In this document: positions 55,380 to 64,000 of the stretch, piece after piece
Numbering within the stretch: position 1 is the stretch's first letter
Layout: each line of letters opens with the position of its first letter
Source: Peribacillus faecalis
GTDB taxonomy: Bacteria > Bacillota > Bacilli > Bacillales > DSM-1321
Direction: 5' to 3'
Assembly: GCF_014712675.1 (NCBI RefSeq)
Contig: NZ_JACXSI010000019.1
Span: forward strand, 1 to 64,000
DNA: 64,000 nucleotides
Position numbers and translations under genes: made by a program
The notes under the pieces: generated by a model
Seen by the model: the letters and a program-made list of their open reading frames with translations, nothing else
Told to the model about the DNA's origin: nothing
The model's database searches: none

Positions 55380-56531
55380 CTATTTCATAAAACTAACTGC
55401 TTTTTCCCATCTAGAGTCCCACGAATTTGCTTCTCCAATTTTTTGACGTTCATTTATAGCTTCATTTGAATAATACTTGTCCTTATTTTCGGCTATATTA
55501 GTTATAGCTTGGACCATTTGTTCTTTATCCTCTACGATTTCAACTATATCTTTGAATAAAACAACCTCTTGCATTGGGGTAGCAATTACCGGCTTCCCGG
55601 ATGAAAAATATTCATACATTTTAATTGGATTGACACTCTTAGTCAGCTTATTGATTTTGAAAGGAATTAAGCACATATCAAAGCATTGAATGTAATTCGG
55701 CAATTCGTTGTAGGATTTAGCACCTAAAAAGTATACGTTCTTCAATTTTTTTAATCCTTCAATATCAGTATCTACTGGCCCTATCATTACGAATGAGTAG
55801 TCGGGAAGTTCTTTTGCTGCCTCTTCGATTAATTTTAAATTGATCCAATCACTGATTCCTCCAACAAACCCAACGATAGGATGGTGGATGTTTAGTATAT
55901 CAGTAGGAATTGGCAGTTTTTCTGTTTGAACTCTTGAAAAATGTTCAAATTCCGCACCGTTTGGTATAAGATGGAACTCCGAACTCCAAGACTTTCTATC
56001 TTCTAGTAACTGACTAGCTGTAGCAAAACAAACATCTGCTTTCTCCATTAATTCTCTTTCCATAGACTCCATGGTTTCTTTATTAATAAATCCGGTAAAT
56101 GAAGCATGATCATCCACACAATCATAGTAGATATTTTTGAAATTAATATCATCCAGTAAATCAACTGCACTAGGCAGGAATGAATAAAGTTCTAACTCTC
56201 CATTGAATGAGCGAAGTGCTTTTCTTAGACTACGCGCAATTAATTTCTGATTTATCTTATTGATGAATCTGTATTTGTTACCAAAAGGCAAAATTGGAGG
56301 CGGACTTATCACATATAAATTTTCCGCCATTTTCCTAACACCTTGTTTCCATCTACCCCAACTTTTTAAAAGAGCTCTATTTTTTAAAGGTGCTATCAGC
56401 GTGACCGGCGGCTCCATATATATGACTTTCCTTCCACTCTTTGCTGCACGCTTCATAAAATGATGAGGTCGATGCTGTACGCCTTCCCAATCACCTGCTG
56501 ATATCGCAACCATAATTTTGTTATTCGACAT
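55380..56531 (-). CDS. Glycosyltransferase, TuaH-like
   Basis: Predicted cytoplasmic GT-B glycosyltransferase. The 383-residue product has RPHHFMKRAAKSGRKVIYMEPP, IYYDCVDDHASF, IPNGAEFEHF, and the donor pocket NPIKMYEYFSSGKPVIATP, as in TuaH of the teichuronic acid cluster. Its start lies within the last codons of the flippase gene (11-nt overlap), which suggests that it works on the same glycan. Confidence 0.85.
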   Translation of the reverse strand: MSNNKIMVAISAGDWEGVQHRPHHFMKRAAKSGRKVIYMEPPVTLIAPLKNRALLKSWGRWKQGVRKMAENLYVISPPPILPFGNKYRFINKINQKLIARSLRKALRSFNGELELYSFLPSAVDLLDDINFKNIYYDCVDDHASFTGFINKETMESMERELMEKADVCFATASQLLEDRKSWSSEFHLIPNGAEFEHFSRVQTEKLPIPTDILNIHHPIVGFVGGISDWINLKLIEEAAKELPDYSFVMIGPVDTDIEGLKKLKNVYFLGAKSYNELPNYIQCFDMCLIPFKINKLTKSVNPIKMYEYFSSGKPVIATPMQEVVLFKDIVEIVEDKEQMVQAITNIAENKDKYYSNEAINERQKIGEANSWDSRWEKAVSFMK

Positions 56532-58059
56532 TATTTTTTCTCCTTTTAAGCATCTTTAATAACAAGTTCATTTCCTCTACTTTTAACAGAGCAGATACAA
56601 GTGCAAAAAAACAAAAAGTAATTATAGTACTAATTACAAGTTGTAAAATTAGATGCAACTCACTATACAAATGACTTATTTCGTTAGTTACAAAATACAC
56701 TGCTGCCCAAATTAAAAGCAGTTTCAGAAAAGCTTTTAAAAATGATTTAATATCCGACATATGAATTTCAATTCTTTTAGGCAAGAAAATAAATAAGAAG
56801 ACTGTCTGCATAAACATGGCAATTGATGTCGCCAGGGCAATTCCGCCAACTTCTAAGAATCTTGAGAGTATCACGCTGAAAATAATATTAATTACAATAG
56901 CAGCTACACTCCCAATCATAGTGATCCGTGTATCTTGTATAGCAACATAAAACCGGTTTAAAAATTCCTTTAGCGCAACAAAAACCATACCAAGGGTATA
57001 GAAGAAAAATGCATTTGTCGTCATAATGGAAGCTTCTTCCCCGAAAGCTCCTCTTTTATAAGCAAAATCAACTAACTCTTGGCTTTCAATTAGCATAACC
57101 GTCATTATAGGAATACTAATAAAAAAGATAAGATTTAGCCCTTTGAAAATAATTTTGATTAATTCTTTTCCTTTTTCAATTGCAGCATCTATAACTGTAG
57201 GATATAGAACAGTAATTAACGGCAAAAGAATGATACTTACAGGTAAATACATTAATTTATTTGAGTAGTTCAACGCAGAAACGCTTCCAGCTGAAAGTTG
57301 GGAAGCAACCATTTTATCTACAACAGCATTTATCTGATAAGCTACTGATGCAATGATGATTGGTGAAAATAATATCAATGTATCTTTAATGACAGTTTTA
57401 TATTTTTTAAAATGAATATTTATATTCATCACTTTGTATTTCTTAACAAACGGATATTGCAATAAATACTGACTAACTGCGCCAAGTAGTGTCGCAATAG
57501 CAATTCCATATATACCATACGTATCTGATAAGAAAATAATAGCTATGATGATAAAAAGACTTTGCGGTATCGCTACTAGTGCGGGAGGTACAAACCTTTT
57601 TTCATACTCAAGTATTCCTGTCATGATAGCTGCCATAACATAAAAACAAAAGCTCGGTAACATGATCCGGGTTAAAGTGTTCGTTAATTCTAATTGTTCC
57701 TGGTTAAAACCTGGAGCCATAACTAACGTAATGTATGGTGTCAAAAAGTAAAAAATCACAGTAACAACAATTGACCCAAACAGAAAAATTGTTCCCAGTA
57801 CACTAATAATATTTCCAGCTTCTTTTTGACCTTGGTTTAATTTGGCATTGGCGTATATTGGCGCCATACCAGTTGTAATAGCCATCCCTACTGCCGTAAA
57901 CATTAATACTGGAATAATTTGCGCAACAAAAAACGCATCCGTTACATCTGAAGCCCCAAAATAAGCTGCCATTAATAGTTCTCTTCCGAATCCCAGTATC
58001 TTGCTGACAATTGCTATTAATGTTATAATCCCAACAGATTTTATAAAATTATTTTTCAT
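56521..58059 (-). CDS. MurJ-family lipid-linked glycan flippase
   Basis: A 512-residue integral membrane protein with 13-14 hydrophobic segments, of the MOP superfamily. The N-terminus SVGIITLIAIVSKILGFGRELLMAAYFGAS and the cationic residues around R26 follow the MurJ pattern. Given the glycosyltransferase overlap, it probably flips a polymer precursor rather than lipid II, though it could serve both; that is inference. Confidence 0.88.
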   Translation of the reverse strand: MKNNFIKSVGIITLIAIVSKILGFGRELLMAAYFGASDVTDAFFVAQIIPVLMFTAVGMAITTGMAPIYANAKLNQGQKEAGNIISVLGTIFLFGSIVVTVIFYFLTPYITLVMAPGFNQEQLELTNTLTRIMLPSFCFYVMAAIMTGILEYEKRFVPPALVAIPQSLFIIIAIIFLSDTYGIYGIAIATLLGAVSQYLLQYPFVKKYKVMNINIHFKKYKTVIKDTLILFSPIIIASVAYQINAVVDKMVASQLSAGSVSALNYSNKLMYLPVSIILLPLITVLYPTVIDAAIEKGKELIKIIFKGLNLIFFISIPIMTVMLIESQELVDFAYKRGAFGEEASIMTTNAFFFYTLGMVFVALKEFLNRFYVAIQDTRITMIGSVAAIVINIIFSVILSRFLEVGGIALATSIAMFMQTVFLFIFLPKRIEIHMSDIKSFLKAFLKLLLIWAAVYFVTNEISHLYSELHLILQLVISTIITFCFFALVSALLKVEEMNLLLKMLKRRKNNVE

Positions 58060-58243
58060 CGTATGTCTCCAATATTTTTTCTAGTCACACCCAATTATAA
58101 GGAAACAACAAATATAATACAACTTCCTCAATATTCCCTGATATTATTGTCTAAAAACTCTATTCTTATTTACTTAAAAACCTAACTATAGTATTCTATT
58201 ATAATAACAAAATTCACTTAAAGTCTAATGAGAGAGGTATCTA

Positions 58244-59572
58244 ATGATGTATGCAAAACTTAGGCATAATGATTTGTTTGAAAAACTCTTTCTGCTTTTC
58301 ATCATAATTCAGCCTATACTAGATCTTATTACCGGATTAACTTTAAAACTTACAGATAGTCAATTTTCATTAAGTTTAATTATCCGCACCTTATTTCTAA
58401 TGATTTTTGGCTTGTACTTAATATTTTTCAAAAATTACCCTTATCACAAAAAACAATTATTATATTTTCTTATTTTGGCTATTTATTTGTGCATTAATCT
58501 TTGTATTAACTATTTTATGAAACCACAGTTTTACTTAGCCAGTGAAATTAAATTTATCCTTAAGGCAATATACTTTGTGGTTACGTTATCTATATACGCT
58601 GTTGTATTTAAAACCACACATTTAAATTGGAAAGAAAAATCGCTGCAGTATATCTATTTTGCAATGACAATCTATAGTTCAATTATACTGATTGCTGGAA
58701 TTACCGGAACATCTTTTCCAAGTTATGAATGGGAAAAAGTAGGTCACGTAGGGTGGTTTTATTCAGGAAATGAAATTGGTGCAGTTCTATCAATCGGTTT
58801 CCCAGTTGTTCTTCTTACTGCTATTAAAAAATCAAGACTCTATTGGTTACCTGTATTGATTATGATATATGCTTTATTTGCTATTGGGACAAAAGTTGGT
58901 TATGGAACTATTTTATTAGTTATGATTATAGCTTTGGCGTTTACCCTTTTAGATCTTATAGTTAATCGGGGGCGCGCAAAAAAACAACTAAAGACTTTAG
59001 GTATCTTAACAATCATTCTTATCGGAACATTTGTCTATACACCTTTTTCACCTATAGCTCAAAATATGGGAATTCATTTATCAATATTAAATGAACAAAA
59101 CGAAATTGCATCTGAAGCAGAACAAGATCTTGCAATAAATCAAAACAGTATTGAATCTGATCAAGTTCAAGATTTAATGTTAAGCGGACGCGATACTTAT
59201 TTAGACATGCATAAATCATTCTTTGCTGAAGCGCCACTTTCACAAAAACTTTTTGGAATGGGATATGGCGGCAACTATAGCAGTGAGCCGAAAATGATTG
59301 AAATGGATTTTCACGACTTATTTTATTCTTTCGGGATAATAGGAATGATAATCTTAACTGCTCCCATCATATACTGCATAATTAAGATTTTATATAATGG
59401 AATTAAGAAGTTTAAACAGTGCTACACATATGAGAATATCTTGCTAGCAAGCAGCTGCGCATTAGGATTTGGTATAGCATTTTTAGCTGGTCACATTCTC
59501 ACTGCACCAGGTGTTAGCTTTTATTTAGCTGTAATAGTTGCTTATCTTACTGTCAATGTTGAGCAGACCTAA
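58244..59572 (+). CDS. O-antigen ligase/polymerase-like membrane protein
   Basis: A 442-residue membrane protein with about 11-12 hydrophobic segments and a large loop (about 265-340) before the last ones, typical for Wzy/WaaL-type enzymes that polymerise or attach glycans outside the membrane. Loop residues SGRDTYLDM and the following GMGYGGNYSS are features of this broad group. Sequence alone does not tell polymerase from ligase. It is divergent from the flippase gene. Confidence 0.82.
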   Translation: MMYAKLRHNDLFEKLFLLFIIIQPILDLITGLTLKLTDSQFSLSLIIRTLFLMIFGLYLIFFKNYPYHKKQLLYFLILAIYLCINLCINYFMKPQFYLASEIKFILKAIYFVVTLSIYAVVFKTTHLNWKEKSLQYIYFAMTIYSSIILIAGITGTSFPSYEWEKVGHVGWFYSGNEIGAVLSIGFPVVLLTAIKKSRLYWLPVLIMIYALFAIGTKVGYGTILLVMIIALAFTLLDLIVNRGRAKKQLKTLGILTIILIGTFVYTPFSPIAQNMGIHLSILNEQNEIASEAEQDLAINQNSIESDQVQDLMLSGRDTYLDMHKSFFAEAPLSQKLFGMGYGGNYSSEPKMIEMDFHDLFYSFGIIGMIILTAPIIYCIIKILYNGIKKFKQCYTYENILLASSCALGFGIAFLAGHILTAPGVSFYLAVIVAYLTVNVEQT

Positions 59573-59585
59573 TATAAGTCCATCA

Positions 59586-59642
59586 AAAAGCCAACATTCA
59601 AACGAGTATTTAATTTAAAACTCGTTTGAGTGTTGGCTTTTT
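59586..59642 (+). terminator. Terminator of the ligase-like gene
   Basis: A 22-bp stem with one mismatch (AAAAGCCAACATTCAAACGA with its complement) followed by TTTTTA on the plus strand. Confidence 0.92.
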
Positions 59643-59826
59643 TACATGAACAAGACCTTAGGAAGTCCTGTTCTTCTGTATTTTCGTCCCTTTCGAAAGA
59701 TAGTCAATCAGTTATCCAGTGATTTTTCCTTATCAGGAAAGGACGGCACGCTTTCATTTAAAAACTCAATCTGGTATACTTTTATCAACTATTTTGAGGA
59801 AAATTTGAGGAAAGTGTGATTGCAAC

Positions 59827-61926
59827 ATGAATAAATACTCTAATATATTTACCCAAATTATCATCCCTCTGTTAACAGCATTATTATCATTTTCGATTAT
59901 AGAAATCATTTATCGTGGCGGGATGACTTCGTTTTTATCATGGATTAAATACTACCCCGCAAATAGTATTTACTTCCTTTTATTTTTATTTTTATTGTTC
60001 GCATCATACATGGCGTTAAATTACAAAGGCTACTTTATCGCATCTGTAATAACCTCTGTCCTCTTTTCTATATTGGCTTTTTCAAGTCATTTAAAAGAGG
60101 TTCTAAGAGGAGACCCCTTATTGCCTTCAGATTTAACATTAGTAAGTGAAGCAACCGACATAATTACTTATTTTGCAGATTTATCATTATTGAAAATCCT
60201 TGTAATTCTTTTGATTATTATCTTCGTGATAGCTCTGTTCATTTTTACAGTTATAAAAATTAAAAATGTTAAACGTAAAAAGCAAGATTGGGTATCCCCC
60301 CTTATTTTTCTAGTACTGCTCATAGGGTTTGTCTATCAGGATATGTACATGGATAAAGGGGGCATGAAAAACTTATTTAACATTGAGATCCCCACATACA
60401 ATCAAAGTAGTAATTATAGTACGAATGGTGTTGTTTTAAGTTTTATTAGAAATTTAAATAACGGTGTTGAGAAGCCGGAAAATTATTCTCATAAAAAAGT
60501 AACAGAGATTATCAACGATACAGAAACCAAACTAGACAGTGATAATTCAACTGCAAACAAACCAAATATAATCATTATACAAAGTGAAGCATTTTGGGAC
60601 CCTACTGTAATGGAATCAGTTAATTATAACCAAGATCCTATCCCGAATTTCCATTCACTTGCATCTCAATTTACTTCTGGTACAGTTACTGTTCCCGTAT
60701 ACGGTGGAAATACGTCAAATACTGAATTTGAGATTTTAACTAGTTTAAGCACACAGTTTCTTCCAACAGGTATTGTGCCATATTTAAATTACGCAAATAG
60801 TCCCCTTCCAGCTTTACCGAATATATTAGGTAATCAGGGATATACAAGTACAGCAATACACACATATCATAATTGGTTCTACAATCGATCCAGTGTCTAC
60901 GAAAACTTAGGCTTTGATAATTTTTTAAGCTTAGAATTTTTTCCAAATCCAATTGAAGATGCCATGTATTACCGTGATAATGAGATTACGGATGAAATCT
61001 TAAAATTAGTCGAGGAAAATGAAGAACCTAATTTTATTTTTGCTGTAACAATGCAAGCGCACGGACCATATAAAACAGATGCAAAAAAATACTATGCTTC
61101 TATTGAAGCTGAATTGGATGACAAAGATAAATCATTCTCACCAAATGCTGAAAATATCCTTGAATTCTATGCAGATACACTTGTAGAGGTTGATAAAGAA
61201 TTAGGTAGACTAATTAGTTCCTTAGAGGAATTAGAAGAGGATACCATTGTAGTATTTTATGGTGATCATCTACCTTTATTAGGTGAAGATTACCAAGTGT
61301 ACAACGAAGCTGGATACTTTAAAAATGAACAAGACTATTCAGACTATCAAAAAATCTATAAGACCCCTATACTTATCTGGGATAATTTTAATACAACTCG
61401 TGAGGAATTAAATATTAACAGCACCTTTGTCGGTCCTTACACTTTAGAATTAGCAGGATTAAAAGGTTATTATTTAACTGATTACTTAAATGAGTTGAAT
61501 AGCCAAAATAAGAACTATTTCCCAAGGTTAGATTACTCCAATCATTCAACTTTAGATGAGACCGATATTGATAATTACAAAATATTACAGTACGATATAT
61601 TATTCGGTCGTAAATATGGTTTGAAGGACAACGAAGTTGATTATGAACCAAGCGTCACTTATAGACTAGGCTATGCCGATGCAGACATACAAAATGTTAA
61701 ATTAACAACTTATAACGATATGAAAGCATATCGTATTACAGGTGAATATTTCACAACAAGTTATCAAGTATATATTAACGATGAAGCTGTTGGTTCTACT
61801 TTCGTTAGTCCTGAGGAAATATATGCATACATCCCTAATGATATCGACCCGGAAACAATCGTAATGAAAATATTTGATAGTAAAAATACCCTTTTATCTG
61901 TCAGCAACAAATATAAACTGAAGTAA
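59827..61926 (+). CDS. LTA-synthase-like phosphoglycerol transferase with C-terminal IPT-like domain
   Basis: Predicted to transfer glycerol-phosphate groups from phosphatidylglycerol to a surface glycan or lipid. The 699-residue protein has about five N-terminal membrane segments (to residue 170), then an extracellular alkaline-phosphatase-fold domain with metal ligand E254, likely nucleophile T296 (NTSNTEFE) and D480-H481 (FYGDH). Residues about 611-699 form an extra beta-rich domain (YRITGEYFTTSYQVYINDEA) resembling an IPT/TIG repeat, which canonical LtaS lacks. The start has only a weak ribosome site. Confidence 0.85.
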   Translation: MNKYSNIFTQIIIPLLTALLSFSIIEIIYRGGMTSFLSWIKYYPANSIYFLLFLFLLFASYMALNYKGYFIASVITSVLFSILAFSSHLKEVLRGDPLLPSDLTLVSEATDIITYFADLSLLKILVILLIIIFVIALFIFTVIKIKNVKRKKQDWVSPLIFLVLLIGFVYQDMYMDKGGMKNLFNIEIPTYNQSSNYSTNGVVLSFIRNLNNGVEKPENYSHKKVTEIINDTETKLDSDNSTANKPNIIIIQSEAFWDPTVMESVNYNQDPIPNFHSLASQFTSGTVTVPVYGGNTSNTEFEILTSLSTQFLPTGIVPYLNYANSPLPALPNILGNQGYTSTAIHTYHNWFYNRSSVYENLGFDNFLSLEFFPNPIEDAMYYRDNEITDEILKLVEENEEPNFIFAVTMQAHGPYKTDAKKYYASIEAELDDKDKSFSPNAENILEFYADTLVEVDKELGRLISSLEELEEDTIVVFYGDHLPLLGEDYQVYNEAGYFKNEQDYSDYQKIYKTPILIWDNFNTTREELNINSTFVGPYTLELAGLKGYYLTDYLNELNSQNKNYFPRLDYSNHSTLDETDIDNYKILQYDILFGRKYGLKDNEVDYEPSVTYRLGYADADIQNVKLTTYNDMKAYRITGEYFTTSYQVYINDEAVGSTFVSPEEIYAYIPNDIDPETIVMKIFDSKNTLLSVSNKYKLK

Positions 61927-61959
61927 AGTGAAAATTTGTTTAGCAGATTTTACTTCACA

Positions 61960-61999
61960 AAAAGCATGAGTTCTAACTAAAATAGGCTCATGCTTTTTT
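61960..61999 (+). terminator. Terminator of the LTA-synthase-like gene
   Basis: AAAAGCATGAG pairs with CTCATGCTTTT, followed by TTTAATTG. Confidence 0.88.
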
Positions 62000-62187
62000 A
62001 ATTGCATTCATTAAGGAAACCTGTTTGATACAACTGAATTCTTAATATTGCGCTCTTAGTGAAAAAAAGGTTTCTATGGCGTATAATAAATTAATATGTT
62101 CAACTTTTGGTGAACATACTGTTACTACTTTATAAATTAATGAAGATTAAATTTAAAATATACATGTTACTTTATGGAGGTGAAAAA

Positions 62188-63795
62188 ATGTCCAATGAAT
62201 TACTGTTTTTCGCTACGGAGCTGCAACAGCTTGTGAATCCGCAGTTGCCGGAAGACATGGTTGCCGTTCAGCGCGGGTTGTTATTATACCGCCAGGAAAT
62301 GGTCTATCGGAAATCAGAAGGAGAAGAATTGATTTCTGCCACCGTTCAGGATGTGACACCTTGCCAAGTGTCCCTAGATTTGTCCTTTCCGACAAACAGT
62401 CGCTGCTCGTGCAATCAAGCAGGCGTATGCCGGCATCAAATGGCTGTTTTTTTCTCCTCTTATTCACAAATCCAGTCAGTAAGCGATTGGGTCCATGCTT
62501 GGAAAAATGAAGCACCCGGCAAATCATACGGTAAAATCCAACTGCCTCTGCAGCGTGCAAAAGAAATTTTTCTTGAGGAAAAACCGATGGAAAGAAGTTA
62601 CTCTTCCTGGAAGGAAACGATGGAGAATAACTATCAAAAACAAATCGTTTATTTCTTGAGTCAACCGGCCTACACACTTTCCGTGAAGTGGGATGCTTAC
62701 TTGCAGAGACTTAAGGCAAAAATGCCGTTAGAACCGGAATGGAAGCTTCTGTACTTATTTCTCTTATATTTTCATACTTATACTTTTACATTGCGTGCGC
62801 TAAAACATGAGACAGTAAGCGGTTCTGCCAGAATGTTTCTGGAAGAGGAAGCAGACGAGCTGCTTGATGAGCTGAACTATTTACTGGACTTGTTTAACCG
62901 TTCCGCACGCCCTTTTGCTTTCGATGAGTTCTTTAACGGCCTGCAAAAAGATATGGATATTTTATTGGAGGATTATGGCGAACTGACGGTTCCCGCCATT
63001 AACATATACCGTTCCATTTGGACAGATATTTTAAAAGAACGCTCTTGGCGACAAACCGCATTGGTTCGAATGACAGAAACGCTCGAAACGGTAGAGGTGA
63101 AGCCAGACGTTTGCCAGACGGTTCTGATTGCTGTTATTCATCTTAACTTACTGACGGGCAAAGACAGGGAAGTGCCGGCACTACTCGAAAGACTCCGTCC
63201 AGAGGATTTTCCGTTCATATCTTTCTGGATCAGTCATCTTGATGAGCAAAAATCTGTTGTGTTCCTCGAATATGCAATCGAACATATCCAAAGCTATCTC
63301 AGCTATTTAAAGCACTATTACCGCATCAATCAGTTTATTTCACATCTCAGCCCTTACATCCGAAACTATTGTTCTAAAACAAAGCAGCCTGACCTATTTG
63401 AGAAATATTGTGAGAAATGCATGCCTCATTCATTGATGTTTTACAGTCGTGCTTTACTTGAAAATGGGAAGTATAAAAAGTGGGTAGAACTATATATATA
63501 CAACAACGTAGATTATAAGTTCATTTCAAATGAAGAACTGAAATTAATTCAAGCCCATGAACCGAAGTTGCTTCTTCCATTGCTGACTAGTATCGTCTCC
63601 GAAAATATCGAAGCGAAAAATCGGCAAAGCTACCGGGAAGCCGTCCGTTATTTGAAAAAGATCCGGACCGTCTATAAAAAAGAAAAAAACTTGGAGCAAT
63701 GGGAAAGGTATATACACTTAATACAGACAACTCATAAAAGACTGCGTGCCTTTCAAGAAGAGTTGAAAAGAGGGAAATTGATTCATGTTGACTAA
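62188..63795 (+). CDS. SWIM zinc-finger protein (YwqB-like)
   Basis: Partner of the SNF2-type helicase encoded next; the function is not defined. The 535-residue product has the SWIM motif C73-x-C75-x(5)-C81-x-H83 and a long helical C-terminal part. ATG 62188 follows GGAGGTG by 5 nt; the in-frame start at 62107 would add 27 residues with a hydrophobic, unlikely N-terminus. The pair matches ywqB-ywqA in B. subtilis. Confidence 0.88.
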   Translation: MSNELLFFATELQQLVNPQLPEDMVAVQRGLLLYRQEMVYRKSEGEELISATVQDVTPCQVSLDLSFPTNSRCSCNQAGVCRHQMAVFFSSYSQIQSVSDWVHAWKNEAPGKSYGKIQLPLQRAKEIFLEEKPMERSYSSWKETMENNYQKQIVYFLSQPAYTLSVKWDAYLQRLKAKMPLEPEWKLLYLFLLYFHTYTFTLRALKHETVSGSARMFLEEEADELLDELNYLLDLFNRSARPFAFDEFFNGLQKDMDILLEDYGELTVPAINIYRSIWTDILKERSWRQTALVRMTETLETVEVKPDVCQTVLIAVIHLNLLTGKDREVPALLERLRPEDFPFISFWISHLDEQKSVVFLEYAIEHIQSYLSYLKHYYRINQFISHLSPYIRNYCSKTKQPDLFEKYCEKCMPHSLMFYSRALLENGKYKKWVELYIYNNVDYKFISNEELKLIQAHEPKLLLPLLTSIVSENIEAKNRQSYREAVRYLKKIRTVYKKEKNLEQWERYIHLIQTTHKRLRAFQEELKRGKLIHVD

Positions 63796-64000
63796 ATTGA
63801 CTGTGCATACACAACACTTGCAGGATGGAGAGTTTTTTATAACTGCATACGGAAAGAACGGAGATACTTTACCTCCATCACGCTACTCGAAGCAGCTATT
63901 CGCCTGGGATGAAGCAAGCTTTTTCGGAAGCTTTCTGCGACAAGGTACGGTGAATGGAGAAGACGGCATCCGACTGAACGGCTTCGAGCTATTGTCTCTG
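63785..64000 (+). CDS. SNF2-family helicase, N-terminal part (cut by window)
   Basis: Overlaps the end of the SWIM gene by 11 nt and stays open for all 72 remaining codons, starting MLTKLTVHTQHLQDGEFF. Position and overlap match YwqA, an SNF2 helicase that follows the SWIM protein. The ATPase domain itself is beyond the edge, so identification rests on context. Confidence 0.7.
   Translation, partial: MLTKLTVHTQHLQDGEFFITAYGKNGDTLPPSRYSKQLFAWDEASFFGSFLRQGTVNGEDGIRLNGFELLSL

Noticed and set aside
1-64000. tRNA, rRNA, riboswitch or T-box
   Set aside because: I saw no cloverleaf, rRNA core sequence, T-box motif or known riboswitch core in the intergenic regions; a covariance-model scan would be decisive.

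Overview
The window is ordinary low-GC Gram-positive chromosome from Bacillales. Gene order from the FtsEX end to TagO (cccB, prfB, secA, hpf, fliT, fliS, fliD, flaG, hag, csrA, fliW, yviE, flgL, flgK, flgN, flgM, yvyF, comFC, comFA, degV, degU, degS, yvyE, LCP, tagO) follows the Bacillus subtilis secA-flagellin-degSU-tagO block. SecA2 with a SlaP-type S-layer assembly protein and the overall protein style suggest an S-layered, flagellated member of Planococcaceae/Caryophanaceae (Lysinibacillus/Solibacillus-like). That taxonomic placement is inference.

Layout. 0-7.7 kb: a class C group II intron abuts the map terminator, followed by map, an M23 peptidoglycan hydrolase, ftsX, ftsE, cccB, a YitT protein and prfB with its programmed frameshift. 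7.8-11.3 kb: secA and hpf. 11.8-25 kb: flagellar block on the minus strand, with sigma-D-type promoters before flaG, hag and flgM and the FliW-CsrA-Hag control circuit. A large plus-strand vWA/IPT-repeat secreted protein sits inside this block behind its own sigma-D-type promoter. 25-31 kb: comFC, comFA, degV, degU, degS. 31-36 kb: yvyE, two LytR-CpsA-Psr genes (the second bracketed by IS3-family debris) and tagO. 36.5-39.8 kb: secA2-slaP. 40-43 kb: HD hydrolase, sinR and a convergent small sinI, a small zinc-ribbon relic, bcrC-like phosphatase. 43.3-49.4 kb: agmatine catabolism (RpiR regulator, two agmatine deiminases, permease, putrescine carbamoyltransferase) with palindromic operators and a CcpA box. 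49.6-53.2 kb: a pRiA4b-type protein and htpG under a perfect CIRCE element. 53.2-62 kb: surface-glycan genes (three glycosyltransferases, MurJ-like flippase, O-antigen-ligase-like protein, LTA-synthase-like enzyme with an IPT-like tail). 62-64 kb: SWIM zinc-finger protein and the start of an SNF2 helicase.

Themes. Much of the window builds the envelope: TagO and the TagA/WecG-like enzyme make lipid-linked sugars, LCP proteins transfer polymers to peptidoglycan, the glycosyltransferases, flippase and ligase extend and export, and SecA2/SlaP probably exports S-layer proteins. A family of structured, interspersed noncoding repeats (six loci, including deletion derivatives) and two degenerate short-period tandem repeats lie between genes. 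No rRNA, tRNA, CRISPR array, prophage or complete transposon is visible.
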